This document shows, one piece after another, positions 44,740-56,672 of a stretch of 64,000 nucleotides of DNA. The stretch is taken from positions 46,203,019 to 46,267,018 of the forward strand of contig OZ018324.1 of NCBI GenBank assembly GCA_963969495.1, given 5' to 3'. The position numbers and the translations under genes are program-made. A model generated the notes under the pieces. That model was not told the DNA's origin. It searched no databases and saw nothing but the letters and a program-made list of their open reading frames with translations. Each line of letters opens with the position of its first letter. Positions within the stretch are counted from its first letter, which is position 1. The DNA is from Ceratothoa steindachneri (Eukaryota; Arthropoda; Malacostraca; Isopoda; Cymothoidae).

Positions 44740-45750
44740 AATATCGTCGCCATCCTCTCCCCCAAAAAAATTTCAGAAGGAAAAAAATACGAGAGGTTCC
44801 TCTCCTTCTGGCTTAGGGATCAGAGTTTGAAGTGATGGTTTCCTTCTGTTTTGGCTAGCAATCAGGTCATAACTGGCTTTTCTGGCCCCGAGGTGCTCTC
44901 CGGTGGGGAGGTTAAGTAAAAAAGGATCAAATTTGCAGATAAGGTGAGCAGAACCTTGATGATGTAGAGCCACTCATCTGGAGAACTAGCCAGCTTTTTC
45001 ATCTCCACTTTTTTTGGAAATTTGCTATTGATTCATTCCACTGCTAATAGCAAATTGGCCAAAGTGTTAGTAGAAGTGAACCAAGGATTATTCCTTTCTC
45101 ATTCATGTCACATCTAGTGAATGCAGTGAACCTTCCACTCCCGGCCCTTATTAGTTTTCTTTAACACTCGATCTCTTGTCCCGGTAAGTGAAACCTCATG
45201 CTACTATCGATTTTGTAAAAGAAGTGATTTACGAGAGTGCGTAGATTATTCATTGGAAATAGCAGAAAAGAGCTGATCAACCAAGAAGTGCCCAAGGTTG
45301 ATTGTGTAGTGAGGAAATGGAGTGCTCAGCAAAATCCACCGCTTCAATATTCGGTATGGTCTATCGTGTCAGGTTCCCTGATTCGTGGCGTGCAGGATGG
45401 TATCAATTCTGTATCAAGGATTTATTGCCACTCACAATGACAGGCTATTACTGCCACAGCTTTGGCCGCACAACTCAGTCCTGTTGAGGTCAAAATTCGG
45501 GCTACCCGAAATCTGTGTCAATTGCTTCAAGATCTTACAGAATAAATCCTTATTGTTTATGATAAAGTGTCTGAATTGCGGCGATCCACGCTGTAATTCT
45601 TCGAAGTAATGTGAAGCTTATCTTCTGAAAAAAGAGGTACTGGCCTTTCAGGATATCAACCAAATCTCTTTTCCAAATGCTAAGAATTTTATCCTATCAA
45701 GTTATGAAGGACTTGGGAAATCCAAAGTCTTTGACGTTAAAAAACTCTGT
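44740..45750 (+). pseudogene. LINE C gag-like ORF1 relic
   Basis: Frames read a KKISEGKKYERFLSFWLRD segment and LAKVLVEVN ('LLVEV' strand), then DSWRAGWYQFCIKDLLPL, YYCHSFGRTTQSC (a zinc knuckle like 'CYnCqrFGHttqsC' with the His changed to Arg), KCLNCGDPRC, and EVLAFQDINQISFPNAKNFI (equivalent to 'EkEi...k....isFpeAR..v'). The order and spacing match ORF1 of I-like elements. At least five frameshifts or stops are present. Confidence 0.65.
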
Positions 45751-46369
45751 TATTGGCTTCTCAATTAATACGAGCATCGTAGGTTCTATCTCTATTTTAA
45801 AACCTTCTGTGGGGTACCTCCCCAATTTTCTATGGTGCTCAACTGGTACACCTCGGGGATCAACAGGCGCCCCCCCTCCCCAGTTATATCTAGGGCTCCT
45901 TGCGCGTGACCGATTCCTGTAAGTGGAATCAGCCACGCACCTCTCCCGAGTCACTAGATATACAAGAGACAAATGCTCTGAAGGTGGTTGTGAGACCGTC
46001 TTCGGCATCTTCTTATACTATCCCCCTAAAGAAGTACAGCACCATGGTATCTTCGGCCACCCCGCCACTTTAAAATGCTGGACGGCGCAAAGACAAGAGG
46101 TAGGACCCTTCAAATGACCATGAACCCTGGCTCCGAAGCCGACACATACGCAAACGGTTTTGAAGAGAAGGAAGATAAAAACTCGCAAGGCGATCCAATA
46201 TCTCTTATTAATTCACCTCTCAAAGGCCTCAGTGCCTACAGTTCATTCCAATGCAAATAACTCTCACTGTTATGCCGCCAAGATGTCTACAGCTATTCTA
46301 TTGACGATCTGTTCTTCAAAATACGACCTCCGAATTTCATTCGAAGTAAGCTTGTAGGGAATTTTCTTG

Positions 46370-46790
46370 CAGGGGAATTCCATTGCTCTCAGGGCTCACT
46401 GGGAGGCACTACTGTGCTCTTATTTTCCGGTTTTTATTAGCTATCTCTCTACAGTTTACCATTTTAAACGCGTTGACTCTTCAGACACACCCGATGAATA
46501 ATGGTCTTACCACCTTCGCCATCACCAAATGGAGTCAGGGAAGAAGAATGCACAATTTCTACTCATCATGATGTCTCCATTCTTTTACCTGCTTTGATGA
46601 TATCCTCTCAGCTAGTGCAACTGAAGCTAAGCATGGATAAGAGATATACTTTTATTTCTGCGTATATGCCACCATAAGTCGACTGAGGCGGGGATTTCCG
46701 TCGAATCGTGGCACGGTTGCCAAAACCCTCTGCCCTCCTAGGTTTCTTTAACTCTTTTAAGTGACTACATGATGAATTCTAGTGGTTTAG
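46370..46790 (+). pseudogene. LINE C endonuclease relic
   Basis: Blocks read a EFHCSQGSLGG segment (for 'iLQWNCrGlrs', the N-terminal strand), SGLTGRHYCALIFRFLLAIS, then HDVSILLPALMISSQLVQLK with MDKRYTFISAYMPP ('ytf.svYlPP') and a decayed GDFNS-like segment near 46.75 kb. Frames change several times. The SDH motif was not found. Confidence 0.6.
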
Positions 46791-47149
46791 TTCTTTTCGA
46801 AATGATCAAAGAGTTGGAGATAGATGTCCCTTATGTAAATTAGTTCACACATCACTGGCTAAGAAAACCTTCATTTTCTTATTTTGATTAGTTTCTGTGC
46901 TCTACGGATGCATGGAATGATTTTTTGTAGGAGGATGTTTATAGCCGTCGTAGTTTAAGCACTTTTCTAGTATAATATCTCTTTCAGGGATGCTGCACTC
47001 TCAAAAGCAACTTCGCTGATTCTTGAATCATTCAGAGTTGTCTTCATTTCAGGCAATTACAGAATTATATGTTGCAGTCGTCTTGTTTTGTCTGTTAAAG
47101 AAGTAGTTGAGTTGTTCTCAGGAAACAATCGCCGTGGACGCAAACTATT

Positions 47150-47960
47150 ATTTTTGTGACGCCCTTCCCCTTTACAACCCGTCCGCTTCATTGGTGGTTG
47201 GTCAAATGTGAGAAGGCATTCATATAGGACCCATGTGCTTGCATTCACAATAAACGTCGCGCGAACGATTTCACCTTCGATGAATTTCGTCGGTGTAGGG
47301 CGGATAGGTTCGAGTATGTTTTGAAACATACTTGCCCCTTTTTTTGGCTGCCATACGTGTCTTTAATTAACAGGAGGATCCTCATGAAGAGGTGTGGAAG
47401 CGAGTAAAAAGGATTCTAGACAAATTTTTGAAGGTCCTCTTTCCCGTAATCTAAAAGAAAGGAACCGCATTTTTGGCCCTGTGTACATTGCGGAATTTTT
47501 CATGACCATTTTCTCCACATTTTTCAGCAGAGATGGATTTCTGCATTCATTTAAACCGCGTCGTGAGCTAATTGAAAGAAGCCGATTCGACTCTAACTTT
47601 AGAAGTGGGGAACACTTCCAAGATCTATTTCCGTTAATTTATTAATACACGACCTTTTTATCACTTTTGGTGCGGCCTAGATGACAAATCTGGAGCCTCG
47701 AATCCAGGCTTTAAATTGCATCTCTTGCTATCTTGAAGTGCATAGGTATCTTCCGCCATCCACTGTTCCTCCTTTAAACGGAGTTCACCAAAATGTGGTA
47801 GATTCGCACCGTTTCCTTAGTCTTGTATTCGACCTCCACTTCCCTTATAAGGCAAAATCTGCAGCCCTTTGTACCTTCTTGTACTTTCGTCATGCACTTT
47901 CTTGTGTTGTGACTATTAGCGCTTGGGGTGCTGATAGGGCTTTGGAGTTGATTTTATACT
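47150..47960 (+). pseudogene. LINE C EN-RT linker and RT thumb relic
   Basis: Near 47.18 kb a frame reads LHWWLVKCEKAFI and FDEFRRCRADRFEYVLKHT, which fits the Trp-Trp and basic-helix linker of I-like elements ('kpWWn.eC..a.r' and 'f.efkr.rA..r..ik'). From 47.68 to 47.96 kb an open frame ends with a AWGADRALELILY segment, which fits the thumb motif 'WGAdr..Ll.LYrslv'. The RT palm is missing between them. Confidence 0.58.
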
Positions 47961-48400
47961 GATAATTAATTTATTTGTTTGAAGCAGGGCTGCGGATGCA
48001 TTTTACAGATTCTTAGCCAAGCGTGAATTGCAGAAGGAGGAGTCAATTCCCCACTTCTTTTTATGTTTGACGACCGATAGCTTTCGAAATTCCTCTCTTC
48101 AGAGCTACCTTGACAAAAAAAGGAGAGATATCGCTCTGTCTGCACCATAGAGAGTGGATTATGCACATGCTTGCGCGAGCCTGGCTACACTTTGAATTGA
48201 GAATGGTTCTTATTGCTTTGGCAACCAAACTCGAAGGGCCTATAGTGCCCAGAGACACTAATCATATACTAGGCTTTCGGGTTTAAGGCCAATATACTCC
48301 TTCTTCATCTAAATGTTCCTTTCAGGCCAATTAAGCCTCCAGTTTTGTGCAGAACGCTACCTTAGATAGTACCACCTTTGCCTATTTGTTGCCCTACTTT

Positions 48401-50483
48401 TTTCTCCAAAGCTTTTAGAGCGCTGGAAGTATTGACTTCGAACTTTGTGGAGCACAATACCTGTCAAGGTGGAGCCCTTCCATTCTACATGCCTGGCTTC
48501 AAACCTGTATAGAGTCTCAACTTCTAAGCTGTATCCTTCTTGTTTTAAGTAGGCAGGGGTATATCAGGTGCTACGTCAATCTCCATTGCCAAGAAATTTG
48601 AAGTACCTTAATCAGTACGAGAGATAACGCGTCGTGTGGGTTAAAAGACCAATTCGTTATCCAGAGTGACTAGCAAAGCGCCTAATGATCTCGGGCAATT
48701 GGAATAACTTTACCCCTTGGTTTGTGGTATTAGTAATGCCAAACGCTGGGGTATCTTCGTTCACGTTACCTTTCAAAGTAGCAGGACGAGTGGGCATCCT
48801 ATGGCATGTCCTTTGTACTAGAGATGTACTATTGTCCACTGACCTGTGCTTAATGGATTGTTTGAAGGAAGATAGGCTTTTTAGTTTTTTTCAACTTTTT
48901 TGCGTTTGAGTGTATTCTCTGGCGCTAAAGGGAGGTCAGCTTCTCTCTGACGCCGGAACATCCCTTTCGTTTGTTCTTAGTTTTTTCTTTTGTGGGTTTT
49001 TCTGTTGTTTTTCCGTTTTGGGGGGTTTCTATTTAAGTTTATATTTTGTATTTCTTTCAAAGCAGCCTAGCCTTTATGCTAATTTAATTCAGTAGTCGTT
49101 TGATGAGCGCCATTAAAATAAATTAATGAAAGGCCTTTGCCATGATGCCTCCTTATAAAATGAGTTTCGAGTTTGTGATGTCTAAGAACGGGCTGTTAGA
49201 AAAATCTAGACTATTCATTTTAAGTCCAAATTTTAAATAAAAGGACACAAAAAACCACTAGTGTGACTTAGAAACTGTATTATAATTCAAACCATATAAA
49301 TTTAAGATGTGAAAATAGATGTGAAAATGATATTGAATGAATATTTTTATTGTCAATTACCGTATTTTTATTCGTGTATTTGTTCTTTAAACTCGAAATT
49401 TTGTAATTGTAACTATTAATCATTCTTGTCAATGCATCAAAATTCCGTTAGCAGCAATAAATGGTTCATGTATTATGTAAAAAAACATTGCTATTTGTTA
49501 GTAGTATTAATACTAGTGTTTGTATAAGCAATAAGTATTGTCATGTTCTAGAAGAGAACATAAGGTAGTATGCTCAAACTTAAGATTAATTTCATCCCAA
49601 ATCAATTTCATTTCAACTTTCTAGCTCATCTACTTCTTTGTATGTTTAGGCCTGCAAAAGGCAGATCGTAAAAGGTTTACAGACCCCCCAAAATATGTAT
49701 AGATCATTTAAGTTTTGTTATGTGTGTACTGAATTACAATTAAGTGATAACTTTTATGGTATAGTATTCATTTGAATTAATTTAAGATTTTTTCATCGTT
49801 GCCCTATCAGTTAAATTTGAAACTTTTTAATCGCCAAATTGTTTTAATTCAACTGTTATAGTGAAGAGTGAATCACGGGTAAAAAAATATGATATCACGC
49901 TAGCTCTTAAAGGCATGAGAAGAAATAACAACAGGTAAAACAAGAGTCTCATTTCGTTTTGCACACATCTTTCACATTTATTGTAACTGCTCTGAAAAAG
50001 TTGTTGTTAAGATCTGCACGAATTAGTGCATTACACAAAAGCACTGGCTACTGATATGATGGCTCAACATCGAACTAATTATTTGTGTTCATCCTCTATT
50101 TGTTGAACTTATGCCAACCAATATTGTACCCTTGATTTTTATAGAAAATACAAACTTAGTTTAAGTAAGTAAGTATACTTTAGACATGTAACTTACATAA
50201 CATTATAACTTGATTTTTGTATAATATCAGTAATTTATCGAAAATTTATTATAATAGATACTAAGAACTCAATTGTGATACATAAACTATCCCATTTTTG
50301 CTATTCTTTATGCAATAGAAATCACTATTTTTTCAAGGATGTGAATAATAGGACATAAAATATCTTTTCTTTCATTTAGCTAGAAATCTTTCAACGGGCA
50401 TTGCGCCCGGCATCAGTAGGCACATATCTATCGTAGATACCGGATCCTATTTTTACTTAGCTAGCTCTATATATACTTGATGT
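48401..50483. other. unassigned AT-rich sequence
   Basis: No recognisable gene. 48.66-48.91 kb has an open frame of 74 codons with no motif, and could be the tail of LINE C. Confidence 0.4.
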
Positions 50484-50597
50484 TAGGCTTATATTTTGGG
50501 AGATTAGGATTGTATTATCCAAAAATAAGTTTTAATGTGTTAGGTTTACATTTTGGGAGATTATGATTGTATTATCTGAAAATAAGTTTTAATGTGT
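50484..50597. repeat. tandem duplication of a ~57-bp unit
   Basis: TTTTGGGAGATTAGGATTGT and the following ATTATCC..AAAATAAGTTTTAATGTGTT recur with few changes (TTTTGGGAGATTATGATTGT). Two copies only. Confidence 0.85.
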
Positions 50598-50827
50598 TCT
50601 AGCAAAGTAAAGAATCTTTTGTAAAGTTAGTTTGGAATTCTTCTGACAAGGCCCAGAATTCCACTCTAGAAATACTTTCATTTCTGAAAAAAAACGAACG
50701 TAAATCGACTATATTAGTACCATATATCAGCACTTTTTTCTCATAGAATACTTCTAAAGATCTACTTTATTTTCCCACCCAGTAATGTGCCCCATGCTTC
50801 TTAGAGCCGCTACCACATTGGATTCTA

Positions 50828-51497
50828 CTCAAAATGCTATAATCAGTTAAACTCACTAATCTTTCAAGTGTACACTCAAAAATTAATCTCCAGAATGAAA
50901 TTCAAGGAAGGAGGTGCGGCAGACGAAGCTCAAATTTAACCCCACACTCGCTTAGGGGAGAAGGGGATTTCTTTCTATCTACTTTCAACTAGTCGAAACT
51001 AGAGAGGTGAAGTTCCTAAAAATATATTCTTCATGAAATCATTCTACTTATGGAGGGTGACAATGTGTGTAAACTACTTAAGGTGAGTGACTGAACGAGA
51101 TTTTTATGACATGGCCTCACTCAATATCTAAAACTGGTTCCCTTATCATTTTTTCATGTCAAATTTAAAGTTTGCTTTCACTCTTATTGGGATCCTCTCT
51201 TGATTGTTTTCATTGTCCGTATCATTGCGTTTAGTTGGAGGAAATTTATTTCGGGGAGGATTTTGGTCATCTGCCACCAAAGGTTTCGAGCAGAAGAATA
51301 TATTTTTAGGAACTTCACCTCTCTAGTCTTGACTAATTGAAATTAGATAGAAAGAAATCCCCTTCTCCCCTAAGCGAGTGTGGGGTTAAATTTGAGCTTC
51401 GTCTGCCGCACCTCCTTCCTTGAATTTCATTCTGGAGATTAATTTTTGAGTGTACACTTAAAAGATAGGTTAACTTAACTGATCAGAGCATTTTGAG
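50828..51497. mobile_element. fold-back element with ~200-bp inverted arms
   Basis: Bases 50828-51030 return as the reverse complement at 51295-51497. The arms contain AGTGTACACTCAAAAATTAA, GGAAGGAGGTGCGGCAGACG, TTTAACCCCACACTCGCTTA and AGAGAGGTGAAGTTCCTAAA. Identity looks above 90% over the inner 160 bases and less at the outer 40. The 264-base loop holds no gene. This is a fold-back or MITE-type element; transcripts would form a long hairpin. No clear target duplication was found. Confidence 0.88.
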
Positions 51498-52132
51498 GCA
51501 GTGGAATGCTAACTAGGAGAAATACGTAAAGAAAACAATGAATTAAAGAGAAGTAAAAAGTAAAATAGTTAATAATATGACTCTTTAATAGATAAATTTG
51601 TCCACAGTAATAAATCAGCCATTTTATCGAATATTATTCTTTGGCCTCATCCATCCCCTCTAAAAGAATCTTTTTGGCTAGCACTACAAAAGAGCTATTT
51701 TTTATACGGGTGATTTCTTTTATTTCTGTATCGTGTTTAGCATATATAAAACTTCTTCAAATGTAATATTCTCGTTCTTTCCACAACCACTTTGCCTGTC
51801 GTCATCTTCTTACAGAAGAAGAAGAATGGTTAATAAATGATATCGCAGTCTCATTCCTCCACGTTGTCATCTTAACTGTTATTCAATAATTTTTCTAATA
51901 TTTAAGTTATTGCAGTTTAATAAACAGTCATTATTTCAAAATTAATACGAAAAAAACAGTGCACTCCTTCGCTGAATCCAAAATCGTGCTTTAGTCATGT
52001 TTCTGTATGAGGTAAGTTTCAGTCCCTAGTGCTTTGCTATTTGAGCAAAACAGTAACATAATGAAAAATATGAATTAAATGAATGATGATGTCTAATTAT
52101 AATCTACTTCGTAATATTTTGGGTAGAAATAA
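51498..52132. other. unassigned AT-rich sequence
   Basis: Nothing recognisable between the fold-back element and the Tc1 relic. Confidence 0.4.
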
Positions 52133-52905
52133 ATGTTTGAATCTTCTTCAATTCCTGAAATGGTTCTTTCCAAAGAAAAGCGTGCAACCATTGTTGTTCT
52201 GCCCCAAAGTGGCATTAAATGCAAGAAGGGAGTTTCTAATGGTATCGCATTATTAAGCTTTATCTTGAGGATAATAAAAAACTTTAGAAAGTCTGGTTAC
52301 ACTCCGATGAAAGGTTTTTTGGAGTCCTAGGAATTTCAAATGAACACTAAGATGGCCTGGTAATCTCCTAGCTCAAGGATCGGGTTGCCTCCATCGATCG
52401 AACGTGCTCACGATCGGAAAAAAGCAGGTGTGAACGTTTCAATGAGCACAATTTGGCGGAACCCTTTCGATGAAGGTGTTAACTCGCAGCACTACGAAGG
52501 AGCTTCATCTTACCAATAAGAACTTTATGGATTGGTTGCACTTTTGTATGAAATATAAAAAAATGGACTGATGAAGAGTAGAGCAAAGAGCTGCTTCTAG
52601 TCTGAGCGAACTAGAGCACTAACAATGTTACCCAAGAACAATGCCATGAACTAAAATTTGTACCCCAAACGTGCTTCATCAGTACCTTATTCCAACAGTT
52701 CACGGCCAATATGGGGATGATAAATGTATTTTAACTATGTTGGTGAATGTTTTCACAAAACAAAAGCAATAACAAAGTTCTTGGATGAAAATTATCCTGA
52801 ACTTTTAGGACCTTGGCGCAGGGAATCGTCAGATTTGAGCCAAATAGAGATTTGTGGCCGATAAACAGAAATTACAGAAATATACTCCGGTGAGGTGCTT
52901 AGTGA
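52133..52905 (+). pseudogene. Tc1-like transposase relic
   Basis: A frame from 52133 reads a EMVLSKEKRATIVVLPQSG segment ('eLs...Ra.Iv.L...G', the first helix-turn-helix) and SFILRIIKNFRKSGYTPMKG. Later pieces read NVSMSTIWRNPFDEGVNSQ ('vs.sTv.R.L...G'), LTNKNFMDWLHFCMKYKK ('l....k..rl.fa..h..W'), and FLDENYPELLGPWRRESSDL followed by SQIEICGR ('PaqSPDLNPIEnlW', with PDLNPIE reading SDLSQIE). The element order is right, but catalytic residues are lost and stops are frequent. It is unlike the Tc1 relic at 9.6-10.85 kb in sequence and strand. Confidence 0.7.
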
Positions 52906-53805
52906 GCAAAATGGAGAAATATCAGTAGAGATATTATCCATTATTTGGTATATAACCTACCAAAACCAATTGAAGCAGCCATGCAGAACAAGGGTCATAA
53001 TTTTAAATATTAATTGGGGGCATTTATTGACTGTACTTATTAATAAAGAGGTTTGGTGTCTAAATTGTTATAAATTTCGAAACCTTTTATATTATGATAA
53101 AAATATTAAAACAAAATAAAACGTTTGATTAGTTCCATTAATTTTCTTATAAGGAAACCAAGCAATGGATTCGCCACTACGCCCTACGGGGGAATCTTGT
53201 GCTTAGCAATTAAGATTAAAATTACGTTGTTAAACTATAGTTATAGAAGAAGATATAGGAAAATAAATTTTATGAACTTCACCATTTATAATACTTTAGT
53301 TTTCAAAAATTCACAAAATTTCGATACTTATATTTATTTCTGAACTTCACGATTTTTTTTTTGATATTACAAAAAAATTATTTGAAATAACTTTGATAAA
53401 AAAAACGTAAGTCATAACCAAACTAAGATGAAATTATTATTCAAATACTTAAAAAAATTCCCTCCTTAAATTATAGTTAGTGATGTTACTTTTATAGTAG
53501 GCACAAAATTTTAAGCATGAATTTAGCACTAAATCTTTTTGTTTAACAGCTTATAAGTGTTATTTCTAGTCATCACTCTGTTATTTAATTGAAAGTTTCA
53601 GTTATAGTCTATATTAGTATAACCGTATTGTATTTTAAATAATTCGATAAACTATCCGTACAGAGACCGATCTTCGAGTCTGAGTAAATTGAAGTACCAC
53701 ACCAAAAGATCAGAATGTCTGTATTTCTAACATCTGCCAAACATTGCCAAGAATATTCAAGGTTAAAACGCGTTTTCGATAACCTACAGGCAAAACTACA
53801 TGTGT
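52906..53805. other. unassigned AT-rich sequence
   Basis: No gene or repeat recognised. Confidence 0.4.
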
Positions 53806-54560
53806 CGAAGAATACTTTTGTCGAAGCATGCTATTTTTTGTTGTTTTAATGAAAAACAGGTCGCAAACACGTAAAGATTTAGTTTAACGCACAGGAATTA
53901 TCCCAAAATAAACATATATTTTAAGTTTAACAATTTAATACAAAAAACGAACCCAAGAAATACTACGAATTTAATACACAATAATGACTTCAATAAGTTT
54001 TTAAGTAAGGATTTTTAACTTGACCTTATAATGTTGGTTAACTCACTAAGAACTTCAATATAAAAGAAATAGGCGAATTGTCTCACCTAGAGTTTAAATA
54101 CCTTAGTTGCTCTGGCGTCGGGTTTAAGTCTGACCTTGAATTCAATGAGCCCAGACACCTCAGGAATCCGGTGGGTTCTTTGACGCGTGCCTCGACCAGA
54201 TTGTTGGCGGTGAACGGAATGACTTGGCAGCCACAAGGGACTTTGGGCGAGTGTGGCAGATGGAGGGCCACGGTATTCGGAGGGGAGGTCTCACTCCAAC
54301 TGTTTTTTTCAGCTAGTCTTACCTCTGGTTCAGCTGGCCTTCGAGCTTGAGAGAAACGCGTCTCCAATTTCGTACTTAAGGTGAAATTGAATATCCACTC
54401 GTATGGGAGATCTTGCAGTTTACACCGTTCTGCTTTTCATAGGGAAGAGAGGCGAGGGGCTGTGGTTACGAGATTGACCAAAGGTGCCTGGTCCGGATAT
54501 TTTTGTGGTCAACGTCTCGTGTCTCAACTGGGAGAGAAGGGAGAGGATCGATTCCCCTAC
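53806..54560 (-). repeat. LTR, low-coordinate copy (755 bp)
   Basis: It shares CGAAGAATACTTTTGTCGAA, ACGCACAGGAATTATCCCAA, GCCCAGACACCTCAGGAATC, CTGGCCTTCGAGCTTGAGAG and GGCGAGGGGCTGTGGTTACG with the copy at 56673-58020. It lacks the 57.12-57.75 kb segment of that copy. Confidence 0.85.
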
Positions 54561-55204
54561 ACACCTCCCTTCGAAAAACTTAATGGAGGAGAGAGACTCC
54601 AGGGAACTCAAAACAATTAACTCAACCTAGTCGAGTACAGCAAAGTTGCATGTCTTTGAGCCTTCTATTATTTCAAATTTCTTTAAACTTGAGCGCACAC
54701 GCACTCGCGTACACAGGCATGGGATCGAAATAGAACTCGCGAGCCTACTGGTGGGGTAAGTTACACAGCACAATTTAACATACTCGCAGCACAATTTAAC
54801 TTTCAAACAACTAAAACCTACTTCATCGATTACACGCAACAAAAGAAAAACAAAAATAAGCTAGTTCCTTACATTACTAAGCTTTTAAGAAGTTAAATCT
54901 TAAAGATAACTACTAACACGAAAAAAACAAATGAAAAGATGGTTTCACGCTTACTAGGTACTGACTTAACCCTCAATGGTATTTCGTCTCAGCTTATAGA
55001 GTGGCTGTAATTTATCGGCTTCTTTGATTAGCTAATATTAAACTCGTGCTCTATGACCATTACCTTACCGCACCAGAGTCGGCCATTCGATTTATGGGGT
55101 CTACCCAAGTAAGTCACAAAATGGCAGTGGTACTCCAACTTATGTGAACTTCCCGTATTATGGCACTTGAATACTTTCAAACTAACCCTCATGGCTAGAA
55201 CGGC

Positions 55205-55453
55205 CTGTTGCAGTGGGGCATACTTGCTGAGAGCGGGGTACCCATAGTCCTCCTTTAATTAACAAGGTACCTTGGGAGATCGAGTTTGTGTTCAATCTAA
55301 TTTGTTCGGTAACCATTTTCCTTATCGGCACCTGTTGCAGTGGGGCATAAATGATGGAAGCGTGGGTCCCATAGTCGTCCTTTAACAAGGAACCTTGGGA
55401 TATCGAGGCTGTGTTCGATCTAATTGGTTCGGAAACAATTTTCCTTACCGTAT
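55205..55453. repeat. two tandem units of 127 bp
   Basis: CTGTTGCAGTGGGGCATA occurs at 55205 and 55332, and the sequence between them is largely repeated up to 55453. On the minus strand the repeat is in frame, giving duplicated segments such as RKMVTEQIRLNTNSISQGTL and RKIVSEPIRSNTASISQGSL. Confidence 0.85.
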
Positions 55454-55559
55454 CGTTAATGGGCGTGGAGCTCACTACGACTTGGAGTTTGTTTGGTAAC
55501 TCCGTGGATGCTTCGTTCTGGGGAAAGACTACTGGGGTAGGGGATACTGAATATCCTCC

Positions 55560-56600
55560 CTAACCTTCTATCTTCCTCGATTATCACCCCCATTTGGCTG
55601 GGTTGTACTTGTAGGTACTTTCTTAGGTACACCGGCTCGGACCTCTTCCCTAGTTACTACTTCCCAGATCATTACCACATTTGGCTGAGTATTCATCGAT
55701 CCTTTGCTAGGTGCAGAGCGAGCTAAAGCTCCCTCGACCTCCATATGATGTTCGATAAATGCCCTTACATGTGCGAGCATTTTTCTTTTTCTTCTCTCTC
55801 TTCTCTTTCAGCTTAAGCAAGTTCTCTTTCCCTCTGTATTCTTCTTTTTTATCTTTATTCTATTTTCGTTTGACTCTTTTTCCCTCTTCATTCTCTTTTC
55901 CTCGGCTTCTATCTCCGCTTTCGCTAGTTCGCTAGTTCGCTTTCCCGTCGGTTTCTGCTTTCTTAATCTTCTATTTAAATCTTTATTCTTCTTTCATCAT
56001 CTTCTCTTTCTACCTTTATTCTCCTTTCTTCCTCTTTTATTTCTATCCTTATTCTTAATTCTTTTGCTTCTATTTTCAACTGTATTATTCTTTCGTTTGT
56101 TTTAATTCCTCTCGGTATTCTTCTTTATTCTACTTCAAATTTCCGCTGTATTCTTTCTTTTTCTATTTTTATTTCCATCCATATTTTCATTTCTTTATTT
56201 TCTCTTTTCCACTCTCTTCTTTTTTTCCATTTATCTATCAAACTGTATTATTTCTTCTTCTTCTTCTCTTTTTATTCTCAATTCTGACAGGACGTAGGCA
56301 TACATATCCTCGCCTTCAAGTCATAGATGTTGAGCTTGTTGATTGAGTCTTGCGACCGGATTCATTTTGTGTTTGTCCGTCGATTTTTCCATACTGTGCT
56401 CTCAGGTACTTATGCTGCCACTCACCAGGTAGCGCACAACCTAACTTACCTTTAATCACACTACTATGCTGATTGTAATACCACTCTCTCAACAAATTTT
56501 CCACTTGGCCTAACAATTACCTTCAAATTGTTTCCACCCCTAACTTGACCCATTTTCACTCTCGTCAATTATTCTATTATTCATGGTATTCCTTTTACCT
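55560..56600 (-). pseudogene. gag-like charged coiled-coil protein relic
   Basis: The plus strand is a long C/T-rich tract (55.79-56.29 kb), so the minus strand is purine-rich and encodes mostly Glu, Lys and Arg, as in REDDEEELRFK and RIQRERELA stretches broken by stops. It starts near a minus-strand ATG at 56516 (MLGQVENLLREWYYNQHSSV in one frame) and ends with a MLAHVRAFIEHHMEVEGALA segment and a Pro/Thr-rich tail (55780-55568). Long charged coiled-coil segments are common in gag proteins of arthropod LTR elements. Function is inferred from position between LTRs; an alternative is a simple low-complexity tract. Confidence 0.5.
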
Positions 56601-56672
56601 GTTGGTCTCCCTTAATTAGACGCTGCTGGGTTTTTTTCTCATAAAATCCTACAGACTTGACACCACTTTTCC

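Larger units (their letters stand above)
44640..48400 (+). mobile_element. I-like LINE C, heavily decayed
   Basis: Plus-strand blocks follow LINE order: gag (44.74-45.75 kb), endonuclease (46.37-46.79 kb), the EN-RT linker (47.15-47.45 kb) and the RT thumb region (47.70-47.96 kb). The RT core with its catalytic Asp pair is not visible, and too little sequence separates linker and thumb to hold it, so a deletion is likely. It differs from LINE B in all blocks and resembles LINE A more. Confidence 0.65.
54561..56672 (-). other. interior of LTR element
   Basis: From high to low coordinate on the minus strand: a leader, a gag-like region (56.6-55.56 kb), and a segment with two 127-bp tandem units (55.20-55.45 kb). 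The rest, down to 54.56 kb, has no recognised domain. Confidence 0.55.

Noticed and set aside
48660..48910. RNase H domain at the end of LINE C
   Set aside because: I looked for the expected Asp and Glu motifs after the RT thumb and could not find them.
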